A DNA stretch of 46,970 nucleotides from CAZMSD01 sp964568855 (GCA_964568855.1 CAZMSD010000036.1:1-46970); one strand, 5' to 3'. Positions 26,438-35,049 are shown, numbered from the stretch's first letter. The notes: generated from the letters alone by a model not told the origin. A program made the numbers and translations.

Positions 26438-26860
26438 TCATCGCTGGCCCGTGATGGCCAGCCGGAGCGCCCGGAAAGTGCCCCGCACGCTGCGGCTGCT
26501 GAACCGGTAACTGAGAATCGCCCTGGACAGCTCGGTCATTTCCCGGTCGATGTCCACGTTGTTGTGCCCGTTGAAGTAGTCCTGCTCCTCGTCCAGCACC
26601 AGCTCCGGTTCCACCTGCCGGGCCTCGGCGGGATGGGGCAGGTGCCGGGGATGGGTCCGCGCCAGGCCCTCGCTGCGCTCGTCCAGGGCTTCGCGCAACT
26701 GCTCCTCGAAGTGCACCTCGCGGCGCGTGTAGTCGTCGGTCTCGATATTGGAGACGTTGTTGGCGACGGCTTTCTGGCGCATGGCGTAGGCGTTGAGGGC
26801 GCCGTGCATCAGGGGCAGCAGCGTGCGCCGGAAAAGCAGGTTGTCGCCGATTCGGTCCAT
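26438..26860 (-). CDS. flgB: Flagellar rod protein FlgB
   Basis: This 140-residue proximal rod protein contains the conserved AYAMRQKAVANNVSNIETDDYTRREV region and a C-terminal GHNNVDIDREMTELSRAILSYRF helix. GGGAGG precedes the ATG. It is the first gene of the flagellar cluster and lies about 50 bases after the predicted start site of a near-perfect sigma-54 promoter. Confidence 0.95.
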   Translation of the reverse strand: MDRIGDNLLFRRTLLPLMHGALNAYAMRQKAVANNVSNIETDDYTRREVHFEEQLREALDERSEGLARTHPRHLPHPAEARQVEPELVLDEEQDYFNGHNNVDIDREMTELSRAILSYRFSSRSVRGTFRALRLAITGQR

Positions 26861-26922
26861 CGTGGCCTCCCTTCACGTGAATCCTCCAAGCGGAGAACTC
26901 CGGAGTCGTCGCGGGAACTTCC

Positions 26923-26938
26923 GGCAACTCCTGTGCCA
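26923..26938 (-). promoter_or_regulatory. Sigma-54 promoter for the flgB flagellar operon
   Basis: On the minus strand TGGCACAGGAGTTGCC matches the RpoN consensus TGGCAC-N5-TTGC exactly. The GG-N10-GC spacing is correct and the predicted transcript start lies about 50 bases before flgB. The 26861-27207 gap separates flgB from a divergent plus-strand gene, and I see no other gene in it. Confidence 0.8.
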
Positions 26939-27207
26939 CCGCGCCTGAAGAGCTGTCACGGCAAGCAGAACTTTGAAATTCCTGAACTTAGGAATTGGCC
27001 GGGCGGCGACCGGGCGATCCGCCGGGGGGCAATCTTTTCCCAGCGGTACGCAGGATCCTCTTTCAGGGCGGGGCAATTCTCGTCCGCACGGGGATGAGAG
27101 CGCGTCCCGGACTTGACCGGCACAGAATTGCGGTCCACATTGAGAGAGGGCCGGCCCGCAGGGTCGCCTATAGAATCGGCGCCGCTGAAATCGTGGAGAG
27201 AGACATC

Positions 27208-28089
27208 GTGAGCCAGGGACCCCCTGCATCGCGCAGAGTATTCCGATGGTCGGCCGAGGCGCTCCTCGCGCTGCTGCTGCTCTCGACCCTGTCCTGCATC
27301 GGCGGGGACATCATCAAGCGGGAACTCCGCGAAGCCTTCCAGGAATCGTGGAGCCGTGATACCGAAGAGGCCGCCGAGGAGGGCCGGAGCAGCGATCCCC
27401 GTGTAGCCGAGCTGGATTCCATCTTCCGCCTGATTCGCCAGGACGTGGGCATCGATCCCGAGGAGGGCAGCGTTCAGTGGGCCATCTGGCGCCTGCGCGT
27501 GATCAAGCTGAACATCCGCACCGCCCGGCAAGCGCTGGATAATTCCCGCGAGGAGATCTTCGGCATCGGCGCCACGGCCGAGGAGATCGCTGCGCTGAAG
27601 GAAATGGACGCAGAGCTGGAAGATGCGGAAGGCGAGCAGAGAGAAGAACTCGCGGAACGCAGGCGGCGCTTTCAGGAAGAGGCGATCCAGCGCTCGAAAG
27701 AGGAAGGACGGCTGCAGCGGAAGAAACTCGGCCGGCGGCAGGCCAAGCGGGTGGGCCTGCTACTCTACAACCTGGGCGTGGGCGTGATCTGCGATCATCT
27801 GGTGATCCAACACGGCGAGCACGTACTCGATGATTTCGAGCGGGTCAAGCGGGATCTCTTCGACAAGGGGGGCGCGGAGGGACTGAAGACCTGGGGCAGT
27901 CTGATTCATCACCGCATCGAATTTCTGAAGATCCCCGAGAGCCTGGGGCAGATTCTGCTGGAGGTGCCCGGCCAGTTGAAAGCCCTGGGCGCCATGATCT
28001 CCACCATCCGGGTGCTCAGGGAGAACAACCGCATCGAGGAGCGCCGGCCCGCCGCGGGCGACGGTTTCGAATCGATGGAAGACTTCTAG
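27208..28089 (+). CDS. Unknown exported helical protein, possible lipoprotein
   Basis: I do not recognise this 293-residue protein. A short basic N-terminus is followed by a hydrophobic segment (LLALLLLSTLSC, ending at residue 30) that resembles a lipoprotein signal, although the box TLSC is not canonical. The rest is strongly charged and helical, with a coiled-coil-like Glu/Arg block around residues 115-185. The C-terminal part has a few hydrophobic helices (VGLLLYNLGVGVICDHLVIQ). I chose the GTG at 27208 because GGAGAG lies 7 bases upstream and it puts the hydrophobic segment at the N-terminus. It diverges from flgB and converges on the nuclease gene, with an 11-base gap. Confidence 0.65.
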   Translation: MSQGPPASRRVFRWSAEALLALLLLSTLSCIGGDIIKRELREAFQESWSRDTEEAAEEGRSSDPRVAELDSIFRLIRQDVGIDPEEGSVQWAIWRLRVIKLNIRTARQALDNSREEIFGIGATAEEIAALKEMDAELEDAEGEQREELAERRRRFQEEAIQRSKEEGRLQRKKLGRRQAKRVGLLLYNLGVGVICDHLVIQHGEHVLDDFERVKRDLFDKGGAEGLKTWGSLIHHRIEFLKIPESLGQILLEVPGQLKALGAMISTIRVLRENNRIEERRPAAGDGFESMEDF

Positions 28090-28100
28090 GATTCTAGGGC

Positions 28101-29798
28101 CTAGTTGATGGCTATCAGGCGGTAGAAAGTGGGCGTGGGCATGCCCGCGTAAGGAATGTCGTATTCCAGGCCCGCGGTGATGACGTAGTCGATCCAGGGT
28201 CCGCTTTGCTGGATCGCGAACTGCAGCTTGTAATACAGCGCTCCGGAAACCGCCGGCCAGCTGAAATGCAGCATCTGGCCGACCACTTCCACGTTCAGTT
28301 GGGGCGCTTCCAGCACGCCTGGGGTCACCACCGCGTGCAGGGGAACCGTAAGGGAACCGTCCGAGGTCTCCAGCAGCCAGTCCGCCGTGACGTCCTCGCC
28401 GCAGTCCGTGAGCGGGCTGACTTCCAGCAGCTGCCAAGCTCCGGGTGGAAGAGTCCCCGGCAGCGCTTCCACCGTGAAACAGGCGGGAACCACGTCCTGT
28501 GATACGATCTGCAGGTCGGCCGTGCCCCCGTTGTAGACCAGCAGGTCTCCGCTGCGCAGCTCCAGCTCGCTCATCTCGCCCAGGTCGAGGGCCGGGGGCC
28601 ACGAGAGCAGCTCGGCTTCGGTGGGCAGGTCGGCATCGCCGGAGAGGCCGGCCAAGCGCTCCATCAGCAGGGGATGGTCCACGAAGGGATTGCGGCTGTT
28701 CTGGTAGCCGTAGATGGCCTCGTTGCGGTCCAGCTCCTTCTGGCTGACCTCGAAATTCCAGTGCCAGTCGGTGAGCACGGTCTCCTGGTCCGCTTCCAGC
28801 AGGAAGTCCTCGCGGTTGCCGTAGCGCAGCGCGAAAAACAGCATGGCCCGGCAGCAGTCGCCCTTGTGCACGTCGCGGGGCTCGAAGACTGTGATGCCCT
28901 GGGCGTTCTGCCCGCGGTCGGTTCCGTTGATGGGGTAGCCTCCGCTGGACTCCACCACCAGGCCGAAGGGCAGGTTGCCGCGGCTGGAGTTGATACCCGA
29001 ATCGCAGGGAAAGAGATGGTGCAGGTTCCTGCGGGCGTCGCCGGTGGCGCCCTTGCTCTGCGGCCAGGTGTGCTCGGTGTTCATGATCGCCGGGTCGGGA
29101 ATGCCCCAGGTCTGGACCATCAGCCCGATGTAGACGCTCTCCACCCAGCCGTCCTCGTTGTCGATGTCGGAGTACATGGCCAGCCGGGCGTCGTCGTAGC
29201 TGAGCACGTCGTCCGCCTCAAGGACCGCCAGCAGGGCGCTTTTCAGCGCCTCCCCGCTCAGGTCGAAGGTGCCGTCCCAGATCGTGCCTGGAAGATCGCC
29301 GTCTCCGGTGTAGGTCGCCACGGTCGCCCCGGCATCCCCGCTGGCCACCAGCAGTCCGTCGTAGGCCAGGTTGTGACGCGGCTGGAAGTCCACGGTCAGC
29401 TCCAGGCTGTCCCCGGGATCGAGCTGGGCCGTGCCCGGGCTCACCAGCAACCGGTCCAGGGCGCCGCCGATCCAATCGAGGACCATGACCCGGTCGCCCG
29501 CGTTGCGCAGCCAGACCTGCCGGGTGGCCGTGCTGTCGGTTCCCACGGTTCCGAAATCCAGGCTGGCGGGGTTGAATTCGAGCGCCGCGTTCGCCGCGCA
29601 GGCTGCCAGCAGCAGCAGCGGTGCAACGAAGGACGCCTTTCGCGGCCGAGGGTCGTGGCAGGTGTTCGCGGGTCCTCGCCCGCTCCGACCGCGCTGAGAG
29701 TAATGACTGGTGGTATTCACGTTGCGAATAAGGCTGAATGCCGCGAAAAATACAAGGGCTGTCACGTGGAACAACCCTTTTCGGAAAATGGTGACCAA
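28101..29798 (-). CDS. Exported endonuclease I with Ig-like flanking domains
   Basis: This protein is up to 565 residues. An N-terminal export segment (hydrophobic around residues 58-71) is followed by an ASPM/HYDIN-like beta domain (LEFNPASLDFGTVGTDSTA, about 73-165). Next is an endonuclease I domain (about 170-385) with the signature EHTWPQSKGATG (242-253) and NLHHLFPCDSGINSSRGNLP (258-277). The C-terminus holds a second beta domain and a fibronectin-III-like end (FSWPAVSGALYYKLQF). Family members are secreted nucleases that degrade DNA or RNA without sequence specificity. The TTG at 29798 is only one possible start, and a later start nearer the signal segment is plausible. It lies 15 bases after the TPR gene. 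Confidence 0.85.
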   Translation of the reverse strand: MVTIFRKGLFHVTALVFFAAFSLIRNVNTTSHYSQRGRSGRGPANTCHDPRPRKASFVAPLLLLAACAANAALEFNPASLDFGTVGTDSTATRQVWLRNAGDRVMVLDWIGGALDRLLVSPGTAQLDPGDSLELTVDFQPRHNLAYDGLLVASGDAGATVATYTGDGDLPGTIWDGTFDLSGEALKSALLAVLEADDVLSYDDARLAMYSDIDNEDGWVESVYIGLMVQTWGIPDPAIMNTEHTWPQSKGATGDARRNLHHLFPCDSGINSSRGNLPFGLVVESSGGYPINGTDRGQNAQGITVFEPRDVHKGDCCRAMLFFALRYGNREDFLLEADQETVLTDWHWNFEVSQKELDRNEAIYGYQNSRNPFVDHPLLMERLAGLSGDADLPTEAELLSWPPALDLGEMSELELRSGDLLVYNGGTADLQIVSQDVVPACFTVEALPGTLPPGAWQLLEVSPLTDCGEDVTADWLLETSDGSLTVPLHAVVTPGVLEAPQLNVEVVGQMLHFSWPAVSGALYYKLQFAIQQSGPWIDYVITAGLEYDIPYAGMPTPTFYRLIAIN

Positions 29799-29813
29799 CA
29801 GGGGATTTTCCGT

Positions 29814-30848
29814 TTAGATGCCCTGCTCCCGCTTGATCCGGTCGATCTCATACTGGGCCTGCTGGCGCCACTCGCGGAAGCCGCCGGCCGCCTCGAAGGC
29901 CTGCAAAGCATCGGTATAGCGCTCCATTCTTTCCAGCGCGGTGCCTTTCTCGTACCATGCTCCACCCTGGATGAAGCTCTTGTTGCCCGTCTGGCGCCGG
30001 ATGCGGCTCAGGCAGTTGTCCACCGCTTCGAGGGTCTGGGCGAAGCGCCCGCACTGGTTGAAGGCCATGGCCTGGTGGTAGTAGACCTGGGACAGGTTGC
30101 GGAAGCCCTGCTCCGCGAGTGCGCCGTCGACGGCTTCGAGGGCCTTGCGGCAGTTCTTGAGTTCCAGGTAGCTGTTGGCCAGGGCGTCCCAGGCCTTGGT
30201 GTAGCCGGGGTCAAGGTCAACCGCGGCGCGGAAGGATGTCGCCGCCGCGCTGTGATTCTTCTGCCGGCTGAAGATCTGTCCTTTTTCGTAGTACGCCTTC
30301 ACGTAACCGGGATCGATCGCCAGCAGGCGGTCCAGGATTTCCAGTCCCTTGGATACCTGCTGGAGCTGCTTGGCATAGAGCCGGCCCAGCTCGTACCAGG
30401 CCAGCACATAGTTGGAATCAGCCTGGATGGCGCCCTTGAAGGCCTCCAGGGCCTGCCGGTGGTTGCCGAGTCTCTTTTCCGTCACACCCAGCAGGTAGAA
30501 AGGTTTGGGCTGGTCGGGGCATAGTTCCACCGCGCGCTGTGCGGCCTCGCGGCTGCCGGCGAAGTCCTTCTCCTTGTACCTGGCGTTGGCCTCGTTGATA
30601 CTCGATTTGCAGGCGGTCTCCTCGTCGCCCGCAGCCGCCTCGGCTGCCTTCAGGCGCTCCACCTCGGCCACCGCCCGGTTGTACAGCTCGAGCAGCTGGT
30701 TGTACTCCTCGGTGCTGCCCGCCACGCGCATCTGCTCCACCAGGCGGTTGACTTCCGCCTTCTGGGCGTCGATTGCCGGGGTCTGGGCGAGGGCAGCGCC
30801 CAAGACGAGTGAGATCAGGATCAGGAGTCGTGTGACCTGCTTCCGCAT
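29814..30848 (-). CDS. Exported tetratricopeptide-repeat protein
   Basis: This 344-residue protein has a clear signal peptide (MRKQVTRLLILISLVLGAALA) and then a charged helical stretch. It continues with about six TPR units, for example FYLLGVTEKRLGNHRQALEAF, VLAWYELGRLYAKQLQQVS, KAYYEKGQIFSRQKNHSAAA and KAWDALANSYLELKNCRKAL. TPRs mediate protein-protein contact in the periplasm or at the outer membrane; no enzyme motif is present. The partner is unknown. The nuclease gene follows 15 bases later, so a shared transcript is likely. Confidence 0.85.
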   Translation of the reverse strand: MRKQVTRLLILISLVLGAALAQTPAIDAQKAEVNRLVEQMRVAGSTEEYNQLLELYNRAVAEVERLKAAEAAAGDEETACKSSINEANARYKEKDFAGSREAAQRAVELCPDQPKPFYLLGVTEKRLGNHRQALEAFKGAIQADSNYVLAWYELGRLYAKQLQQVSKGLEILDRLLAIDPGYVKAYYEKGQIFSRQKNHSAAATSFRAAVDLDPGYTKAWDALANSYLELKNCRKALEAVDGALAEQGFRNLSQVYYHQAMAFNQCGRFAQTLEAVDNCLSRIRRQTGNKSFIQGGAWYEKGTALERMERYTDALQAFEAAGGFREWRQQAQYEIDRIKREQGI

Positions 30849-30929
30849 CGCTTCATCCTTTTTTCTGGGATCTTCATTTTCCTGAGACCCCGGCCTTGCG
30901 CGGGCGATTCAGCCGCCGGGTGAATGTTG

Positions 30930-30960
30930 AAAACCCCGTCATTACCCGACAATGACGGGG
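30930..30960 (-). terminator. Rho-independent terminator after tRNA-Leu
   Basis: On the minus strand a 10-bp stem (CCCCGTCATT / AATGACGGGG) with a 7-base loop is followed by TTTTC. It begins a few bases after the tRNA-Leu 3' end and would close the gap-pgk-tpiA-secG-tRNA unit. Confidence 0.85.
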
Positions 30961-30963
30961 CGA

Positions 30964-31047
30964 TGCCCGAGGCCGGACTTGAACCGGCACGTCCCTGAGG
31001 ACACCACCCCCTCAAGATGGCGTGTCTACCAATTTCACCACTCGGGC
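30964..31047 (-). tRNA. tRNA-Leu (anticodon GAG)
   Basis: This 84-base type II tRNA has acceptor arms GCCCGAG/CTCGGGC and the D-arm AATTGGTAGACACGC. The anticodon stem CCATC/GGTGG has loop TTGAGGG (anticodon GAG), followed by a long variable arm. The T-loop is GGTTCAAGTCC, the discriminator is A, and no CCA is encoded. It begins 9 bases after the secG stop codon. Confidence 0.95.
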
Positions 31048-31056
31048 GCGGTTCGT

Positions 31057-31416
31057 TTACTGACCTTCTTCGGTTCCGGTTTCCGGGATCTCGGGAATCA
31101 CCGGGATGCTATCATCGAACTGGGACACCGCTGTCTGTTCCTGCAGCGCCTGCTCGGTTGCCGTCACCAGTTCGGAGCCGCCGCGACGCGACAGCATGGT
31201 GGCCAGCAGGCAGAGGAACAGAAACCCGCTCACCAGGTAGATGGTGAGTTTATGCAGCACCGAAGCGGCCTGCCGGGTGGACAACATGGTATCTCCGCCG
31301 CCCATGCCGCCGAAAGCGCCGGAAAGACCGCCGCCCTTGGAGGCCTGCATCAGGATCACCACCATCAAGAGAGCCGCGCAGCAGACGGACAGGGCTACCA
31401 CCAGGGCATAGAACAC
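31057..31416 (-). CDS. secG: Preprotein translocase subunit SecG
   Basis: This 119-residue protein has two transmembrane helices (about 2-22 and 57-75) joined by the family loop QASKGGGLSGAFGGMGGGD. A variable Glu/Thr-rich C-terminal tail extends from about residue 80. It assists SecYE-mediated protein export. It sits between tpiA and tRNA-Leu, an arrangement found in other bacteria. Confidence 0.95.
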   Translation of the reverse strand: MFYALVVALSVCCAALLMVVILMQASKGGGLSGAFGGMGGGDTMLSTRQAASVLHKLTIYLVSGFLFLCLLATMLSRRGGSELVTATEQALQEQTAVSQFDDSIPVIPEIPETGTEEGQ

Positions 31417-31431
31417 GACAAGGACTCCGAA

Positions 31432-32199
31432 TTACTTGATGATCGATTCCGCGGCCTGCGCGATCAGGCAGAAATCGTCCGCCTTGAGGCTCGCGCCGCC
31501 CACCAGCGCACCGTCGATGTCCGGCTGCGAGAGCAGCTCGCCGGCGTTGTCCGGTTTCACCGACCCCCCGTAGAGGATGCGCAGTTCACCGGACACCGCT
31601 TCTCCGCCCAGTTCCTGGACCAGCCCGCGGATCAGGGCGTGGACTTCCTGGGCCTGCTCCGGCGTGGCCGTCTTTCCGGTTCCGATGGCCCAGACCGGCT
31701 CATAGGCCAGCACCACGTGCTGCAGGAGTTCCGGTGTCAGATCGCCAGCGCCCACGCGCACCTGCCGGGAAATCACCTCGCTTAAAGCGCCCGCCTCGCG
31801 CTCTTCGAGCGACTCGCCCACGCAGAATATGGGATGCAGGCCGGCCTCGAGTGCGGCGTGCAGCTTGCGGTTGATCCACTCGTCCGTATCACCGAACAAC
31901 TGGCGCCGCTCGCTGTGACCCACGATCACCCAGCCCGCGCCGGCGCTGCGGATCATCTCCCCCGAGATCTCGCCCGTGAAGGCGCCGCTGCGCCGGTCAT
32001 GCAGGTTCTGGGATCCCAGGCTGACTTCCGAGTCTCCCAGGACCTCGCTGACCTGGGTCAGGGCGGTGCTGGGAGGACAGACCAGCACGTCCACTCGATG
32101 AAAGCCCATGACCTTCAGCTTCACCTGGCGCGCCAGGCTGACCGCATCGGTGTTGAGCATGTTCATCTTCCAGTTGCCGGCGATCAGCTGTCTGCGCAT
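31432..32199 (-). CDS. tpiA: Triosephosphate isomerase
   Basis: This 255-residue TIM-barrel enzyme interconverts dihydroxyacetone phosphate and glyceraldehyde 3-phosphate. Catalytic landmarks are the Lys in GNWKMN, the His in IVGHSERRQLFG, the Glu in LAYEPVWAIGTGKTATPEQA and the phosphate-binding LYGGSVKPDN. I chose the ATG at 32199 (MRRQLIAGNWKMN) because GAGGT lies just upstream and it gives the usual length; the longer reading adds non-family sequence. It follows pgk by about 90 bases. Confidence 0.97.
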   Translation of the reverse strand: MRRQLIAGNWKMNMLNTDAVSLARQVKLKVMGFHRVDVLVCPPSTALTQVSEVLGDSEVSLGSQNLHDRRSGAFTGEISGEMIRSAGAGWVIVGHSERRQLFGDTDEWINRKLHAALEAGLHPIFCVGESLEEREAGALSEVISRQVRVGAGDLTPELLQHVVLAYEPVWAIGTGKTATPEQAQEVHALIRGLVQELGGEAVSGELRILYGGSVKPDNAGELLSQPDIDGALVGGASLKADDFCLIAQAAESIIK

Positions 32200-32290
32200 G
32201 GTACCTCGAGGTTTGCGACGAACAAAAAGATCAATACTAGCACTTTCATGCAGCAGGGGCAAGCTGTCGGAAGAAAGCGCGCCCGGTGAA

Positions 32291-33487
32291 TCAACGTTCG
32301 CTCAGCGCGGCCACTCCCGGCAGAGTCTTGCCTTCAAGCAGCTCCAGGCTGGCGCCGCCACCCGTGGAGATGTGGCTGAAGCGGTTCTCCAGGCCGAGCG
32401 CCTTGACGGCCGCCGCGCTGTCGCCGCCGCCCACGATGGAAAGGCCGCCCGCGGACTTGACCTGACCGATGGCCTCGGCCACGGCGCGGGTGCCCCCGGC
32501 GAAATCCTCGATCTCAAAGACTCCCATGGGGCCGTTCCAAACCACCGTCCTCGCCTCGCGCAGGATTCCGGCGTAGCGTTCGATGGTCCGCGGGCCGATA
32601 TCCACGCCCAGGCGATCGGCCGGGATCCGATCCCGTGATACATGACCGCTGGCCGCGCCGGCCTCCACGCGTTCGGCCGCCAGCACATCCTCGGGCAGCT
32701 CGAGGCCCACGCCCCGCTCGCGGAAACGCTCCAGCAGCTCGGCGGCCATGGGCACCCGGTCCTCCTCCAGCAGGCTGCGGCCGATTTCCAGTCCCTGGGC
32801 GCGGTAGAAGGTGTAGACCATGCCGCCGCCCACCAGCACGCGGTCCACCTTGTCCAGCAGGTTGTAGAGCACGTCCACCTTGCCGCTGACCTTGGCGCCG
32901 CCCAATAGGGCCACGAAAGGTCGCGGGGGATCCTTGAGCTCCTTGTCCAGGAAACGCAGTTCCTGTTCCAGCAGAAGGCCGCAGGCGCCCGCGCCCAACA
33001 GGCGGGGCACGCCTTCGGTGGAAGCGTGGGCGCGATGGGCCGTGCCGAAGGCGTCGTTCACGTAGAGCTCGCCCAGCCCGGCCAGGACGCGCGCGAATTC
33101 CGGATCGTTGGCCGTCTCGCCCGGATGGAAGCGCAGGTTCTCCAGGAGCAGCACCCGGCCCTCCTCGAGGGATTCGGCCAGCCGGCGGGTTTCCGTGGAA
33201 TCGCAGTCGGGGGCCAGCGTCACGGCCAGCCCCAGCAGCTTCTCCAGCTCCGTGCGTACGGGCTCAAGGGAGCAGGCGGGATCGGGACGGCCCTTGGGCC
33301 GGCCCAGGTGACTCATCAGGATCAGCCGCGCTCCGCCCTTAAGCAGGAGGCGGATCGTGGGCAGCGCCGCGCGGATGCGCAGGTTGTCCGTCAGCCTGCC
33401 GGCCTTGTCCAGCGGCACGTTGAAGTCCACGCGACAGAGGATCCGGCGGCCCCGCGGTTTCAGGTCGCGTACGCTCAGCTTGGCCAT
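32291..33487 (-). CDS. pgk: Phosphoglycerate kinase
   Basis: This 398-residue glycolytic enzyme makes ATP from 1,3-bisphosphoglycerate. Family motifs are RVDFNVPLD near the N-terminus, the substrate-binding LMSHLGRPKG, LLENLRFHPGE, GGAKVSGKVDVL, VWNGPMGVFE and the C-terminal GGGDSAAAVKALG. The ATG at 33487 (MAKLSVRDL) has AAAGGAA upstream and gives the normal length, so I rejected the longer reading from 33688. It lies about 100 bases after gap. Confidence 0.97.
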   Translation of the reverse strand: MAKLSVRDLKPRGRRILCRVDFNVPLDKAGRLTDNLRIRAALPTIRLLLKGGARLILMSHLGRPKGRPDPACSLEPVRTELEKLLGLAVTLAPDCDSTETRRLAESLEEGRVLLLENLRFHPGETANDPEFARVLAGLGELYVNDAFGTAHRAHASTEGVPRLLGAGACGLLLEQELRFLDKELKDPPRPFVALLGGAKVSGKVDVLYNLLDKVDRVLVGGGMVYTFYRAQGLEIGRSLLEEDRVPMAAELLERFRERGVGLELPEDVLAAERVEAGAASGHVSRDRIPADRLGVDIGPRTIERYAGILREARTVVWNGPMGVFEIEDFAGGTRAVAEAIGQVKSAGGLSIVGGGDSAAAVKALGLENRFSHISTGGGASLELLEGKTLPGVAALSER

Positions 33488-33590
33488 GCGATTTCCTTTG
33501 AATGGGTTCGCCCGCCGCCGTCCATGCCGTTCAGGAACGGCGGCAGGTTCCTTGCGTGAATGTCTTACAGCGTCTCTGCGGCAAGGTCCA

Positions 33591-34592
33591 CTAAAATGCG
33601 TGGATCTTCTGCGCCAGGTCCACCACGCGGCAGCTGTAGCCCCACTCGTTGTCGTACCAGGAGAGGACCTTGACGAAGTCGCCGGCAATGACCGTGGTGG
33701 ACGGGGCGTCGAAGATGCTGCTGTGCGGGTTGCCGATGATGTCCGTGGAAACGATGGGATCCTCGGTGTACTCCAGGACGCCCCGCATGGCTCCCTGAGC
33801 CGCGGCGCGCATGGCGGCGTTGATCTCCTCGACGGAAGTCGAACGCTTCAGTCGACAGGTAAGGTCCACCACCGAGCCGTTGACCACCGGCACGCGCATT
33901 GCGAATCCGTCCAGCTTGCCGTTCAGGTCCGGTATCACCTGGCCCACGGCCCGGGCCGCCCCGGTGGTGGTGGGAATGATATTAGCGGCTGCGCTGCGGG
34001 CGCGGCGCAGATCGCCGTGCGGCAGGTCCAGGATGCGCTGGTCGTTGGTGTAGGCGTGCACCGTGGTCATCAGCCCGTGCTCGATGCCGAAGCTGTCGTT
34101 GAGGACCTTGGCCACCGGAGCCAGGCAGTTGGTGGTGCAGCTGGCGTTGGAGAGCTTACGCTGATCCGGACTCAGGCTGTCGTCGTTGACGCCCAGCACC
34201 ACCACGTTGTCGATCTTGTCCTTGGGCGGCACCGTCAGGATGACCCTGGAGGCGCCGGCGCGCAGGTGCTTGTCCAGGTCGGCGCTGCTGCGGAAGATGC
34301 CCGTGGCCTCGACCACGATCTCCGCCTCCAGGGCCGCCCAGCGGTTCTCCGCCGGATCGCGGTGCGCGGTGATGGGAATGGTCTTCCCGTTAACCACGAT
34401 GGACTCGCCCTCCACGCCCACCTCTCCGGCAAACCGCCCGTGGGTGGAGTCGTACTTCAGAAGGTGCGCCAGGGTCTTCGCATCCGTGATGTCGTTGATG
34501 CCCGCCACCTCGAAATCGCCCGTCTCGAGGGCCCGGCGGAAGACCAGGCGGCCGATGCGGCCGAAGCCGTTGATGCCGATGCGGATTGCCAT
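33591..34592 (-). CDS. gap: Glyceraldehyde-3-phosphate dehydrogenase (type I)
   Basis: This 333-residue NAD-dependent enzyme has the N-terminal Rossmann motif INGFGRIGRLVFR, the catalytic Cys in SNASCTTNCLAPVAK, and the following HAYTNDQRILDLPH. The C-terminal SWYDNEWGYSCRVVDL completes the fold. It catalyses the oxidative phosphorylation step of glycolysis. It is the first gene of gap-pgk-tpiA-secG. I see no ideal promoter in the 34593-34810 gap, which otherwise holds nothing recognisable. Confidence 0.97.
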   Translation of the reverse strand: MAIRIGINGFGRIGRLVFRRALETGDFEVAGINDITDAKTLAHLLKYDSTHGRFAGEVGVEGESIVVNGKTIPITAHRDPAENRWAALEAEIVVEATGIFRSSADLDKHLRAGASRVILTVPPKDKIDNVVVLGVNDDSLSPDQRKLSNASCTTNCLAPVAKVLNDSFGIEHGLMTTVHAYTNDQRILDLPHGDLRRARSAAANIIPTTTGAARAVGQVIPDLNGKLDGFAMRVPVVNGSVVDLTCRLKRSTSVEEINAAMRAAAQGAMRGVLEYTEDPIVSTDIIGNPHSSIFDAPSTTVIAGDFVKVLSWYDNEWGYSCRVVDLAQKIHAF

Positions 34593-34810
34593 GTTCGGGT
34601 TCCTTGCATTTAGATGAAAATGATGATCGTCGATTCCGCTCCGCGCGCGCAGCTGACCGGCGGCGGGGCGGAGGCCTCTGCGAGATTATCGCGGAATCGG
34701 CTCCGCAGATTAACCGGCCCGCCGTAACCTGAAAAAGATAACTCTTTCCCAGGGCATTCAATCGCGCCAGCAAGGCATGTATCACGCGCCCCGCGCTCCC
34801 GCAAGGCTGC

Positions 34811-34839
34811 TTGCAATTTCAGTCCGCAGGGACTAGATT
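34811..34839 (+). promoter_or_regulatory. Sigma-70-type promoter for tRNA-Val
   Basis: TTGCAA, a 17-base spacer and TAGATT end 11 bases before the tRNA 5' end. The strong hexamers and spacing support a dedicated tRNA promoter. Confidence 0.6.
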
Positions 34840-34850
34840 TTCGCTGCAGA

Positions 34851-34924
34851 GGGCGATTAGCTCAGTTGGTTAGAGCGCTGGTCTCACATACCAGAGGTCA
34901 CAGGTTCGACTCCCGTATCGCCCA
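34851..34924 (+). tRNA. tRNA-Val (anticodon CAC)
   Basis: This 74-base cloverleaf has acceptor arms GGGCGAT/ATCGCCC, D-arm GCTCAGTTGGTTAGAGC, anticodon stem CTGGT/ACCAG with loop CTCACAT (anticodon CAC), and T-arm CAGGTTCGACTCCCG. The discriminator is A and no CCA is encoded. The 34925-35049 stretch after it shows nothing recognisable. Confidence 0.95.
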
Positions 34925-35049
34925 TTCCCGGAAACGGCCCGCCCACGGCGGGCCGACGCACTCCTCCCCCGGCACTTGCCCGACGATCGCAACAGCGTCG
35001 CGGCGCTCCGCCAGGCTCTGATGGCGATCGAATTGGTAACTTCAGCACC

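Noticed and set aside
27119..27131. Sigma-54-like CGGCACAGAATTGC before the plus-strand exported gene at 27208
   Set aside because: The spacing between GG and GC is 9, not 10, which normally abolishes RpoN recognition.
26995..27207. Upstream extension of the exported gene at 27208
   Set aside because: The extra 71 residues are Arg/Gly-rich, have no ribosome site and would bury the signal segment; the GTG at 27208 has a good GGAGAG.
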